Positions 24,919 through 36,559 of a stretch of DNA of 64,000 nucleotides are shown piece by piece. Source of the stretch: Megalonaias nervosa (taxonomy: Eukaryota > Mollusca > Bivalvia > Unionida > Unionidae); the NCBI GenBank assembly GCA_016617855.1, contig JAECUM010003714.1, forward strand, positions 35,536-99,535. Reading direction: 5' to 3'. The translations under genes were made by a program, and so were the position numbers. The notes under the pieces are model-generated. The model ran no database searches. It was not told where the DNA came from and was given only the letters and a program-made list of their open reading frames with translations. Numbering within the stretch: position 1 is the stretch's first letter; each line of letters starts with the position of its first letter.

Positions 24919-25457
24919 GACCAAAATTGACAAAACATTGCTTATGATCCTAATTATCCTACATAAATAGGAAGGCAATAATAGTTAAACTATTTTTTAA
25001 ATCAGTAATATTTCAGTAATAATAATAATAATAGATTCATTTGTATATATAGATTATTTTTGCCAACATTGTGCTTAAAATTCAGACAAAGTGAGACATA
25101 TTTTTATTTTTATTTTTTTATTTTTAATTTCTACTGTTGTCATCATGGATTTTAACTCAAACTGACATTAGTGTATTCAATTTAGCCATTGGATCCTTTA
25201 TTTTGGTGGAAATACTCAGCCAGTGCAAGCATGGACATTCCATCTTATCAGTAATTTGAAATTAATATTTGATATAATATGTGCCTGCTACCATACTTAA
25301 TGTTGGCAAATACTGCGATAATATAGAGTTGTTCCCCCATGGTATGGTAATCTGGGTTAACTGCCATATGTGGTTTTATTTACAATTATGTGATTTGATT
25401 GACAGATTTTTTATAGGAATAGATTGTGGGAAAGTCAGAGAAACTTTACAATTTGTA

Positions 25458-25698
25458 ATGGGACCCCGAGTGGCCTAAAGCTCTCACCGTTACGGATCAT
25501 TGCCATCTCACCTCAGTCTGTGTGGGTTCGAGTCTCAGGTTCGGCCAATGTGGGTATGTGGGAAAGCTTGCCAGTAGCTTCTTGTGGGTTGGTGGTTGTT
25601 TCCGGGGTTTTCCCGGGTTCTTCTCCACCATTGATACTGGCAGCCATGTATAACCTATCTTGTACTGAAAAATGGCGTTAAACCCTTCAACAACAACG
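25458..25698 (+). mobile_element. SINE family B, copy 1
   Basis: A tRNA-like head (GAGTGGCCTAAAGCTCTC, then GTGGGTTCGAGTCTCAGG as box B). The body contains GGGGTTTTCCCGGGTTCTTC. It ends AAATGGCGTTAAACCC plus a CAACAACAACGAC tail. Flanked by a 10 bp duplication ACAATTTGTA (25448-25457, 25699-25708). Confidence 0.88.
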
Positions 25699-26247
25699 AC
25701 AATTTGTAGCAATGCAGCAATAACAGATTGGTTTTAATATGAACCGATAACAACATTAAGTACCTTGATAATACAGCATTCCAGGCTAATACCTATTTTT
25801 CCCATACAAGTATGTGCTTTGCTACATGTAAAAGACTAGAAAGACAGCTGTCAATTCAGATTTATTTTAGTTAAATTTTACATGATGCTAAATTATCATT
25901 TTGAAGAAATGTCATATCAGGGTCCATAGGGGACCTTGAAAAGCCTTGAAAAATGAATTTGTCCCTCAAGGCCTTGAAAACACCTTGAAAATTCAAAATA
26001 TTGTCTGGGTACCTTGAAAAGCCTTGATTTTCTTGAAACCGAAAGGAGTTGATAGTTTTCATTTTACAGATCTAAATAAAAAAGAAAAGGGAAAAAAACA
26101 AAAACAAATCCCTGATATCTCGCTAAGTTAGTGCCAGAGCAGAAATTTCCAAAACAGGCCACTGCGCAATCATACATTTTGAACTTCCAATTGTTCGAAG
26201 CCCGGATGTAGCCACGGTTTAAATTTGAATCATTTGTATGCTTCGAA

Positions 26248-26502
26248 ATGGCTGGCTGCCAATTCCAACTTCGGTGGCTAGATGAAGAAAAATGTAAAGT
26301 TTGGATAATGAGATCTTTCTCAGAGAGCTTTGCAAAATACAAATTATGCCAGAAGAATATTGATTTGTGTGCAGTGAGAGAGAGTGTTCTACTGTCACAT
26401 GCGGCTGGAGCAAAAACACCAAGCTATTGTAATGGCATTGCCATTAGCGGCTAATATGGCAAAACAAGAATCCTTCAGGATGAAATCATTTTTAACGAAA
26501 GA
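26248..26502 (+). pseudogene. ZBED/BED-finger-like fragment of a transposase-related gene
   Basis: The ATG at 26248 opens QFQLRWLDEEKCKVWI..YKLCQKNIDLCAV..LLSHAAGAKT, which resembles the N-terminal CxxC...H zinc-binding unit of domesticated or hAT-like proteins (RWLD..., KLC, SHA.G.K). The pattern is damaged, since the usual second His after GKK is absent. After a stop at 26454 a +1 frame continues MAKQESFRMKSFLTKE to a GTATGT that could be a splice donor at 26503. Residue matches are from memory of the family, so the call is moderate. Confidence 0.4.
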
Positions 26503-26804
26503 GGTATGTCTGTGAACACAGAGATTCATGTTTTAATATAGAAACTGTATATAATCTTAATTATGAAATTAGTTCGATTCGGTTCTGTTTTTGGATTTAG
26601 TGGAAATAGGACAGACAATAATTGCAATGAACATGATAAATCTCAAAATATAGAATACAGCTGAGAGAAATATTAATATGTCTAATATGAAATAGTTTAA
26701 AATATCCATCTCTGTTTTTAAATAAGCATTAATATAAAAACACAAATATCTTTGTTATATTTTTTTAATTTTATGGAGGTGGGTGAAGAAGAAAGGCAGG
26801 TACT

Positions 26805-26993
26805 GAAGAAGACATTGATACAGTGACAGCTGCTGCTGATGATTATGCACTGAAAGCAGAGACCCATAGGAAAATTTCTTTTATCATGACATCAAATAGT
26901 TGGAGGAAAAGTGTCAAGGACAAAATAGCTGAATTTGGAACTGTTGAAAAACAGGTTGATGACAAGCTACAAGAATTGAAAAATTCACTCTAA
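26805..26993 (+). pseudogene. C-terminal fragment of the same hAT-like gene
   Basis: An open frame without an own start, EEDIDTVTAAADDYALKA, then FIMTSNSWRKSVKDK and a coiled-coil-like VEKQVDDKLQELKNSL before the stop. It looks like the tail of a protein rather than noise. Proximity to the BED-like exon inside the same motif-bounded element suggests one disrupted gene. Confidence 0.35.
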
Positions 26994-27439
26994 AATATTT
27001 TGGACTTTGTAAATAGTGTAGTGTAGACAGAGTAAAATGAACATTGGTCAGTTACTGTACATTATTCTAATGTCCAGATGTACAATGTTTAGTATTAATG
27101 GGAAGGGTATCAATGATCATACTCCTGACTTCATGTTTTTTAAAAAAAAAAAAATTTGCAAGAAATGTTCCTTGTATGAAGTAATAGTAAGTAATAACTT
27201 GTGTTTACATACATTTTCATTTATGTATCATTTAAAATTAATGTAATAATACACTTTGAAAAACATGATTTTGAACCTTGAAAAACCTTGAAAAGTTTGA
27301 AAGTACATGTTAAGAATAAAACATAATGTATGTTACTTCTCTATCCCATTCATAGTTGAACATCCATACAGGATATGATTGATGACGCACGCGACTTCTG
27401 GTTCATGCGATCGTACACTTGATTCCCCCCTGCATATTT

Positions 27440-27880
27440 CTTGCTTGTTTGACCAGGCCTTGAGTACTGCTCAACCGTGTGGAACTCACATGACAAAGAC
27501 CTAATAAATCAGACATAGATGGTTCAGAGGAGAGATGCTAGATTCACCATAAATAGATACTGTAATACTAGCAGTGTCAGTGCAATGTTGAATAATCTCC
27601 AGTCTGAACCACTCGAATCAAGATGAACCAAGTCCCAAGATGGTGAACAATCTAGTGGGCATACCAGTAGACAAATACTTGACCCTAGCATATAGCCAGA
27701 CCAGGCCAAGCCACAGGAATAAGTTCCATTTAAAGTCAGTATCAAACTGTTTCAAGTTCTCTTCTTTCTGTGTACAATAGGGACTTGGAACAAATTACCA
27801 TCAGTAATTGCAGAAGCTTCTTACATGGTATCTCACAAGCAGAAGCTTTCCAAAATCACATTCAAAGGAACTAGTCAGCA
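27440..27880 (+). pseudogene. Non-LTR retrotransposon RT C-terminal fragment (Jockey/CR1-like)
   Basis: Frames spell RPGLEYCSTVWNSHDK, MVQRRDARFTINRYCNTSSV, MLNNLQSEPLESR and, after a shift, IGTWNKLPSVIAEA. These match in order the region downstream of the RT domain in Jockey/CR1-type LINEs. Stops and frameshifts show it is dead. Confidence 0.75.
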
Positions 27881-28092
27881 ACAAGTAAGACCTCGTGATT
27901 CTCAGGGCTATGCCAGTTGAAATTCATTATCTTATCGCTGCTACTGTAATCAGATTGGTATGTGTATGAAGGGACAAAATCATACACTGATACTCTTTTA
28001 CTCTCTTCTGCCTTTCCTATCATTACTCTTTTGTCTGTCCTGTTGCCACCTTCCTTGCTTTATTCTCACCATGCACCACCTGCTGCTTAATA

Positions 28093-28809
28093 GTCAAGTG
28101 TGACTGTGTCAACGTATTTATAGATAGAGATAATGGCCTTGTTTAGCGTGTTCCAATGGCAACTGACAGGAGAAGAAGAGATAACATTTTCAGGAATATC
28201 TCACACACTTGGCAGCCCATTTTGACATTTTTCCACAAATTTAGATCTAATTGATAATATTTACATTACTTTCTTTATCCTGATGAAATCAAAATCTGAC
28301 AGTAGCAAATGGACGCATTTTCATGTTCTGTTCTGTTGATTGAAATGCAATGGAGGCTGGGAATGCCAAAATTTGATTAGGTTGAAGAATGTTTCTTTAA
28401 AGAAATGATTAAAAATATACTAATATTGAAGAAAGTGTTTAGACAGTTTCATTTCGTCCATGATGAATATTATCCTTTGAACCAATTTTGGCTTTCCCAG
28501 TTTCCATCGCATTCCAGTCAAATGAAATGTAGGTCAACAGAACTTGAAAACGCATCCATTTGCTTATGTGAGAATTTGAATTTATTTGAAAAAAAGATGT
28601 CAGAGTAAGTAACGTCCACGTAAATCAACATGACTTTAATTTGTGGAAAAGCTTTAATATGTGCTGCCAAGTGTGTGGGACATTCCTGCAAATTTGGATG
28701 ATCATTCCAATGTCAGTGTACATCAGAACATGCTACACAAAGCCGTAATTTGGGCAGTAATATGTAGCACCAAAACATAAATAATCTGATATGTCATAAA
28801 TTGTAGGAC
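28093..28809. mobile_element. Near-palindromic TIR element, copy 1
   Basis: The left arm (from about 28093) and the right arm (to GTAGGAC at 28809) are reverse complements over roughly 300 bp each. For example, CAGGAATATCTCACACACTT at 28190 pairs with the complement at 28671-28696, and AATGCAATGGAGGCTGGGAA near 28347 pairs with sequence at 28496-28516. It encodes no protein. The left boundary is less certain than the right. Confidence 0.65.
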
Positions 28810-31800
28810 TACAGGTAATGATTTTTGCAGAATATTAGAATAAATAAAAATGGAATGTTTTTTGTTTAATTTGAGTGTGCTGAATTTAAAAAAATAAACT
28901 CATATTCATGATATCATTTTATGATTTCACGGTAATGATTCAAACACACACACACTTTCCACCATTTTTATTATTGGTCTTTAGTCATTTTTGCAAAATC
29001 TTGACCTTATGTTATTTCAAGGAGAAATTTTCATATTTCTTACATTTGGTTAAATAGAAATGTTTCTTGAACATTCAGCTTCAAGAATAAATTCACCTTT
29101 TCTTTGTTTCAGGTATTTCTGAAGCCGTATTTTCCCTTTTTTATGTGGATATTTTACAATATGTTATTCAATGTATACCATATTTTTACTATGTTCTTTT
29201 TACATTTCCAAATAAGACATCATTGTCCTTTAATGGTACCCGAAAATGAGGCTGAAAACATGAGCAGTTATCAGTTGAACTAATATCACAGTTGATTTAA
29301 AAGAAAATATTGGATAAAGGTAAACAATATTAACGTATATTTCTACAATGGTATTCAGCAATTCTGGTATTAAATAAGAGGACTATTTAATTTCTTCACA
29401 ATATATGTAAGGAACATGTTCAAAGGTTTTGATAGTAGGCTGAAAACACACCAGGTGTGAATAAGCATTGGTGTGAATTACACCCATTTGCTCTGTTGAT
29501 ACACATAGGCTGATGTTAGTACCCCATCCACAAGTTGGGGTACTAATATTAGTATTCGGGGTCCAAACTGTCAAATTTTTGGTATTCAAACTGGAGTTTC
29601 TTCAGTAATTAGGTCACCATATTTGCATGGGGAGTTTGTTTTCAGTCAACAGATATCATGTAGTTCACCATCTTGGATATTCACAATAATTCTTGATATG
29701 CTGTTACATATCGTTTGAACACGTATACAAGAGTTCCACCTCTAGTTTTTGTTCAGTTATTTTTTAGAAATGTTTAAACTCAACATTGCAAATATTGGAT
29801 GCTGATGACACAATTTTTACTGAATTGACGGTTCTGAAAACCAGAAAGGGACAGGTAGTATGTCTGTTTGTTTATAGAGAGAGGTTCGATTTGGTTTGAG
29901 ATGCCAATACGCCGACAGTGTTAGGGACTCCATGGCGACAATCAGGTTAGAAATTATAAATTGATGAATGAAATGAGTGAGCTTGATGCCTATTGTTTGT
30001 ACAGTTGGTATGGGGTACAAACAAATTGGAGGATGTAAATACAAATACTATTGGGAGAACATCTCTCAAAAGACACAAGATATAAATAGGTGAGAACCAC
30101 CTCTAAAAACTGCTTTTGGTTGAGTTAGATTGTTACAATGAAATAAATCCCTTGTCAGCCAGCAAGAAAACATTTTACAATGTGCACAATCACTCGGGAT
30201 GAAAGAGGTATATAGTCTGTATCAAATTTATACACTGCACAGTACAAACAACATTGCAAAGCAAAATCTCTGCATTAACACAGTTGAATAGCTAAATCAT
30301 GATGACTATCCAGAGAGACTGAGACATCAGTGATTCACAGTTAAATACCTAAACCATGATGACCTGAGATGTTAGTGATTCACAGTTGAATAGCTAAATC
30401 AAGATGACCATCCACAGAGGCTGAGATGTCTGATTCACAGTTGAATAGCTAAATCATGATGACCATCCATAGAGAGATTGAGATGTCAGTGATTCACAGT
30501 TGAATAGCTAAATCACGATGACCATCCTCACAGTTGAATAGCTAAATCATGATGACCATCCTCACAGTTGGATAGCTAAATCATGATGACCATCCATAGA
30601 GAGGCTGATACATCAGTAATTCACAGTTGAATAGCTAACTCATGATGACCATCCATAGAGAGACTGAGATGTCTGTGATTCAGAATCAAATTTAAGTGAA
30701 GAATCATTTCTTTATTTAAATAATGTAGCCTTCAAATTTTACATTATAATAAGAAGAAAGTAGGAATCACTGAAACTTTTAGAATTGTTATTTTTTTTGC
30801 TTCATTTCAGTGGAATCACTGACTTGATGAGAAACCCAGTTTCTAGCTTTCCTCAGAGGGGCATAAAGTTATTCTGATGTTAAAAAAAAACATTATTCAG
30901 TGAGATATAAGCAGTTGAATTGAACTTATTTTTACTACTGGATTTTTTTCAAGGGGAGAAAATATCAACTTGAAAAATTCTATTTCTACTGGCATTTAAA
31001 AACCTTTTACTTTTATTAATTTATACTGTAAATATGTGGATTTCGGCATGAAACAGGACCTAAATACTTTGCTATCAGTTTTAGTTGTAGGTTTTATTAT
31101 TATTTTTAATTTTATATTTTTAAATAAAACTACATTTGCTGCTAAAGTGTTTTGTCTCTTTGGTTCACAAAAATGTTGTATGTGATTCCAATCCAACAAA
31201 TGGAGTCTACATGTAATGCAGATAACAAGAGTGTGATCTTTCTTGTGAAAAACTTATTTAGAAAATCTCAACCAAATGAAATATTTAGGCAGGGTTGATC
31301 AAATTCCATATCATGACATACAGGATTATTCATTTTCAAGGCTGGATGAGCAAAATTTGACCAGGGTGCTAGACTAGGGCAGGAGCTTTTCTAATTTTAA
31401 AATGGATCAGGCAGGTATTAACATTTCGTGCTTTAATCACTTTATCTACCTTTTTCTGGCCCTTCATGACCACCAAGCATACTGAATACTTGAACCTATC
31501 TCCTGTAATACATCATACCTACCATAAGTGATTATTGGTTACTGTTACATGTGCATGAGCTGTTCTGCATATTGGGCTAAGTGACTGAATTATTGGACAA
31601 TCAGAATGCTTCAAACAAAACAAATCCAGTATGATTAATTAGCATTGTTTTAAATGACATTGTTATGTTGTGTTAACTGAAATAGTCATGAGTGGATCAA
31701 CAGTTGATTTAATTCAGCAAGTTTTTGCAGTTACATTAATCAAAGGTACTTTACCATAAGTGTTGGTTTTTCATTTATGACCTGATTAAAAGACTAATGA

Positions 31801-32090
31801 TTCTTTACTGTTTTTCATTGATTACATAGAGGATCAATTGCCACATGCATTATTGTATTTGAATGAAACTATTTATTATGCTAATTAATTAGCAGTTTGT
31901 GTTTACTTTGAACAACAAAATGTAGATTGTGATCATTTTAGAAGTAGCCAGATCAGGTGATCTTTTCTGTTTTGATGAAGTGAGTTTACTAAATTATTTT
32001 TACAATGAACATCATTAGAAAGATTCAGTGAAGGAAAATTCTCATGAAAGTGGATGGATAAAACGTAAGCTTGCCACTGAATAACTATTT
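28810..32090. other. Intergenic stretch without gene
   Basis: AT-rich. Apart from the 60 bp minisatellite at 30276-30683 nothing is recognised. Short open frames look like chance. Confidence 0.5.
30276..30683. repeat. ~60 bp minisatellite, about 8 units
   Basis: Units are built on CACAGTTGAATAGCTAAATC and ATGATGACCATCCATAGAGA. Two consecutive units lack the second half (about 33 bp each), giving a mixed-length array. Confidence 0.9.
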
Positions 32091-32470
32091 CTATCACAAG
32101 TCCAGAAGTATAGACTGTTCCAAATGAATTTTAAGAATCTTGAATATGCTGATGTACCACTAGTGATGTATATATGCTGATGTACCACTAGTGATGTATA
32201 TATGCTGATGTACCACTAGTGATGTATATATGCTGATGTGCAACTAGTGATGTATATATGCTGATGTACCACTAGTGATGTATATATGCTGATGTACCAC
32301 TAGTGATGTATAACCATACAAAATGTCTTTGAATGAATCTTAACATACTACATGTATGTACATGAGACTAGCCAACATGTGCAGACAGAAAATCCCTGAT
32401 GTTGCTAATTCCACTAGGAAAGGCCATTTTAAAACTAAATGAGAATGAAATAGAGAAAATAAAATGAGAG
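32090..32470 (+). repeat. Dispersed repeat family E, copy 4, with expanded internal array
   Basis: The flanks CCAGAAGTATAGACTGTTCC and AATGTCTTTGAATGAATC match family E. The internal motif is expanded to an array (next feature). Confidence 0.6.
32148..32312. repeat. 28 bp minisatellite, about 6 copies
   Basis: The unit is GCTGATGTACCACTAGTGATG plus TATATAT. One unit carries two substitutions (GTGCAAC). Confidence 0.95.
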
Positions 32471-33007
32471 TAGTCTTTAATGCAGCTTGTATTCTAACCT
32501 AATATGCAAATGTTGTGTGTACTCCAGAAGAAGAATGGTGATGAACTTGGAGCTAATTATAAGAACAGACTTGGGGGGCAAGAAACTGTGTTCCATCAGT
32601 TGATCAAAGCATGAGAAAAAAGTTGGGCTAAATTCAATAAATTCCTTTCCATTTTTGCTGATTGAAGTACTGAATCTACCATATCAGAGCAAGAAATAGT
32701 GTATATAAGATACCTTTACTATGGAAAATTAGAAATTAAGCCTTTGAAGATATATTTTGTTCATTATTTCCTTTGTTTTTTGTGCATATTAAATTGCATA
32801 CATCTTATTGTATGAAAGTGAAAGTTGAAACTTTGTGACAATGAATTTTTCAGAAACTACTTGTCCAAGACAGGTGGATAAAAATAAAATGTAATCAGCT
32901 GTACAAGTCATCACAGTGACTAGCGATCTGTAATGCAACCCACACAATCGAGAATATTCATCATGGCAATCTGTATTTGTCATAAAGTGTTAAAGATATT
33001 GCTTTTC

Positions 33008-33190
33008 AAGATTTAATTAGACCTGTATTAGACTATGTATGTACAGTTTGGGATCCCTCTAAGTATTACAGGATGAACTTGAACAAAATCCCAAAGTGAG
33101 CATCCAGGTTTGCTACAGCCAGTTATGACAGTACACCAGGAAGTATGATTTCATTATTGAATGAATTGTCTTGGAAGCCCTGGAACTAAG
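33008..33190 (+). pseudogene. Non-LTR RT C-terminal fragment, second copy
   Basis: Spells DLIRPVLDYVCTVWDPSKYY, then ASRFATASYDSTPGS and LLNELSWKPW, the same protein region as at 27450 but a different lineage. Truncated and frame-disrupted. Confidence 0.7.
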
Positions 33191-33637
33191 TCTGTCATAT
33201 ATATATACAGCAATGCAAACTGCTTGTTGAGTACCTGAGCAGTCATGTTATACATACTGCAAACAATAGTACATGTTTACATGGTTGTATAATAGACATC
33301 TTGAAGACTGTTTTGATTCTGACACAACAGGACCTGTTGCATACTGTAACAGGGACCTGGCTTCAGTGGGTATTATGTGGAAATCACAGGTTTGAAATCC
33401 AGTCAAAACATTCAGATATTGACATAATTAGCATCTAAAAAGGATGGTGATTTCAGATTCTGTCTGGAGAAAGGTGTCATTCAGAGGGGTTTCTTTCTTG
33501 GCTGGGAGCTGGGTGATTTACCTGGCTACTTTTACTTTTATACCCAGCTATTTTAAAAAATTAATTTTCCTTGTTGGGGGAGGTTCCCCGAATCCCACAC
33601 AATCTTTGGCAAGTTACCCTCCAACGTTAAATATAAT

Positions 33638-34031
33638 GGAGGGCCCTGTTTCATATTACAGAAAGTGATGCGATGTGAAGCATCATTATGTTATCACCTA
33701 AGTCATCCGGAACTTCACATTTTTTAGCTTCCTTCCAATTCAGAATTGCATTATTAGTTAAAAGCTCATTCTCATTCTTAGAATTCAATTAATTGCTTAT
33801 AAATTGTTTGATCTGTACAACAGTATCACTACAAGGAGGGCCCTGTTTCATATTACAGAAAGTGATGCGATGTGAAGCATCATTATGTTATCACCTAAGT
33901 CATCCGGAACTTCACATTTTTTAGCTTCCTTCCAATTCAGAATTGCATTATTAGTTAAAAGCTCATTCTCATTCTTAGAATTCAATTAATTGCCTATAAA
34001 TTGTTTGATCTATACAACAATATCACTACAA
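33638..34031. repeat. 197 bp tandem duplication
   Basis: GGAGGGCCCTGTTTCATATT begins at 33638 and again at 33835. The copies differ at about three positions near their ends. Confidence 0.95.
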
Positions 34032-34299
34032 GTACTATGGACTGCACTGTTTGTAGCTATAGTACAAGTCACATGGATTCATGTAGGCATTCAGAACCAA
34101 CTATTTCTGTAATGGGTGTCATTTTTTAGAATTTGATTCTACATATCTTTAAGTGGCAAGTATTCACATCATTTGGATTCATATGCATCCATATTCCTTT
34201 GGAAGGTCATTATTTAGATGCCAGCAGAGGTGCATACAGCAAAATTAATGTTAAATTATGTAGACATTTTTGGGTGAAATGAAAATAAAAGGTGTGATC

Positions 34300-34470
34300 C
34301 AGTACAATCCGGATTGATTGTCGCGCGCTTTTATGTCACAATGAAAGCTATGCATATTGATGAACAAATTCGTAGTACCCTCGATTGTGGCGATTCCACT
34401 CAACACGCTTTTATTTTGACCCAGATTTAGTACATGGCCACCATTGTAAAAGTCCAAAGTGATAGATAAT
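34300..34470 (+). promoter_or_regulatory. CpG-retaining segment upstream of DUS1L, candidate promoter or 5' UTR exon
   Basis: CpGs are scarce for many kb around but cluster here (for example TCGCGCGC at 34320, then TTCGTA, CTCGAT, GGCGAT, CACGC). The segment lies 0.4-0.5 kb upstream of the first coding exon, whose acceptor implies an upstream non-coding exon. A 68-codon minus-strand open frame crosses it but has no ATG near its start and no recognised similarity. Confidence 0.25.
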
Positions 34471-34838
34471 TTTCATCTTTAAGTTTCTTGGTGACAGTTA
34501 TGGTGCAGAGCATTCAGTAATTGGATTGATGAATAGACTTTGATTAAAGAAAATTAGTGTTAAATTTTAAATGAACAATTTATATTTTATTTACAATGAG
34601 TAAATGCACATACATGACTCATGTGACTTATGCTATAACATTCATGTAGTTTAGCGATTGGGATTGAACAAGAATATATAATTACCAACAGTTGTGGTGG
34701 ACCTTCACTGTCATACACCACTGCCAGAACAGTAAACCTATATAGAAAGAGCTTTTGAGTACATCATTATCAAGGTCTGTAACTGGTTCATTTTTTTAAT
34801 TTTTCCTGAGAGTAATTTTGCATTATACTATTCTTCAG

Positions 34839-35069
34839 ATGGAGAAGCATTCAGGTTATAAATTTTGGAGGACCAAACTGAAGTCGTGCAGGTATGTTGT
34901 TGCTCCAATGGTGGATCAGAGTGAGTTAGCATGGCGAATGTTGAGTCGTCGTTATGGAGCCGAGCTTGGGTATACTCCAATGTTACACTCCTCAGTGTTT
35001 ATCAGGGATGAGCGTTATCGACAAGAGGGTCTTCAGTCTTGTCCAGAAGATCGCCCACTGATTGTTCAG
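34839..35069 (+). CDS. DUS1L: DUS1L coding exon 1 (tRNA-dihydrouridine(16/17) synthase)
   Basis: Start of a flavoenzyme that reduces uridine to dihydrouridine at tRNA positions 16 and 17, using FMN and NAD(P)H. Residues 1-77 contain [16 protein letters not shown], the FMN-binding start of the Dus TIM barrel, then [10 protein letters not shown] and [10 protein letters not shown], all diagnostic of animal DUS1L. The chosen ATG immediately follows a pyrimidine-rich CAG acceptor (34836-34838), so an upstream non-coding exon is likely. An in-frame ATG at 34818 lies inside that presumed intron. The exon ends in phase 0 at GTAATT. Compared with the human protein, about two residues are missing before CPEDRP. 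Confidence 0.95.
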
Positions 35070-35103
35070 GTAATTGTTTGTCCTTTTATAAAGTAAAGTT
35101 TAT

Positions 35104-35304
35104 GCTGTTTGATCCCTGCTTGTCTTGTGATGGATGTTGGTTGGTTGGTTTTTAAAGGCATGTTTAGCACATTGTTGGCTGTCTTGTTTGCCAAAGAAAT
35201 GGGAGCTAACAGCCTTTCCCAAGGACACACAAAAGTAGATGACCTTGGTGGGTATCAAACCCACAACACTTGGATAATGAGTCTGACACTCTACCAACTG
35301 AGCT
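35104..35304 (-). mobile_element. SINE family C (tRNA-derived)
   Basis: The minus strand reads AGCTCAGTTGGTAGAGTGTC (box A) and GTGGGTTTGATACCCACC (box B). The body holds TTGGGAAAGGCTGTTAGC and an AACCAACCAACC tail. It is flanked by AGTTTAT (35097-35103, 35305-35311). It lies in DUS1L intron 1, 34 bp after the exon. Confidence 0.8.
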
Positions 35305-35870
35305 AGTTTATAGTTAAGATAAGTCTTCTACACATTTTAGAATAAAAAGATACGAGATAATAATCTGTGCATGTATGTAAAGATAATGTTTTGCACTGGA
35401 TTTCTGATTATACATGGAGGTACATGTACCTATCAGAGAAATCCAGACATTGACATCTTTATTCATTACGACTGTAATTTTTAGTATGTCTTTAGAGAAA
35501 AAAGGTGTGGATTGTGTTATTCATGACTGTATCTCCTTGAGTTGTTCTCACTTTCACACGTGGATTTGTTGACATCTTTGTGAAACTCCTAAGTATTTTT
35601 AAAAAAATGAATAACTTCGGAATCTACTGAAAAAATGGATTAGCTGCATAATCTTTGGTTGCTTTGAGTACATTTTTACACAGAGCATTAGTTTGCTGAC
35701 AGATGGATTTTTTTGCCCTGCATTGAGATGTGGGAACTTTATAGTAATCACCTTTTACACCCATCCACCTGCATGTCAGTCCATCTGACCATCAGTTCAC
35801 ATTTCTTGTCACCAGGTTTGCAACCCTTGCATATAAATGCATGCTATTTGATTGGTGAATTGCTTATTAC

Positions 35871-36010
35871 CTATTTGAATATTCATAGCCAGCATTCAGT
35901 TCCTATTTGAATATTCATAGCCAGCACTGAGTTCTTGTTTGAATATTCATAGCCTGCATTCAGTTCCTGTTTGAATATTCATAGCCAGCATTCAGTTCCT
36001 GTTTGAATAT
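35871..36010. repeat. 32 bp minisatellite, 4.4 copies
   Basis: The unit is TTTGAATATTCATAGCCAGC plus ATTCAGTTCCTG. A few substitutions between units. Confidence 0.93.
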
Positions 36011-36559
36011 TTGATGTGGTGTCATCATGAAATATTTACTATCATTGCTGCTAACTTGGGTTGAATAAGAAGCAATGAAATCAGAATTTCAACCAAATTC
36101 AGTAAGCAATTGTGACCACTCAGACTTGTATGTAGATTTATATTCTAGTTTGCTGAATTGCTAAGCCTGATAATTCATATAAAGAGTATATGCCATTTCA
36201 GAAATTGCATAAAAGATATTTTTGTTTGCTGCAGTATATGAGGGGTATTCTCAAACTAATTTTCTACATTGATTAAGCATTAATAACCAGCTGGACCCAC
36301 CTTCATAAAACATCTTGATTTGAGTAAGTCTAACTCGCACACAAAGGGGTTTATAAAGATAAGTGGTGCATAAGTGAGTAGATAAGTTACTGATGGGGAT
36401 TGACACGAGTAGTGTGTAAGAGGGTGGTGGGTGGTGTCTGTTAAAGTATTCAGAAGAAAGCAAGAATCTTTTTGTAAGAAAACAATGAACATTTTTTTTC
36501 AGGAAGAAACAATGTTGTAACACAATTTTTTCTTGTTCTATTTGGCAAATATGATTTTG

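Larger units (their letters stand above)
25917..27310 (+). mobile_element. Decayed hAT-like element carrying ZBED-type fragments
   Basis: Bounded on the left by repeated ACCTTGAAAAGCCTTGAAAA-type motifs (25932-26020) and on the right by AACCTTGAAAAACCTTGAAA (27274-27293). Between them lie an N-terminal BED-like frame and a C-terminal frame listed separately. The central transposase part is missing. Boundaries are approximate, and the hAT assignment rests on the BED-like protein and is inferred. Confidence 0.45.

Noticed and set aside
34251..34457. 68-codon minus-strand frame in the CpG-retaining segment
   Set aside because: Begins at a TTG rather than ATG and shows no similarity. Better explained as part of an upstream regulatory segment.
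34818..34838. Upstream in-frame ATG for DUS1L
   Set aside because: A clear pyrimidine tract and CAG acceptor lie between it and the conserved start, so it is likely intronic.
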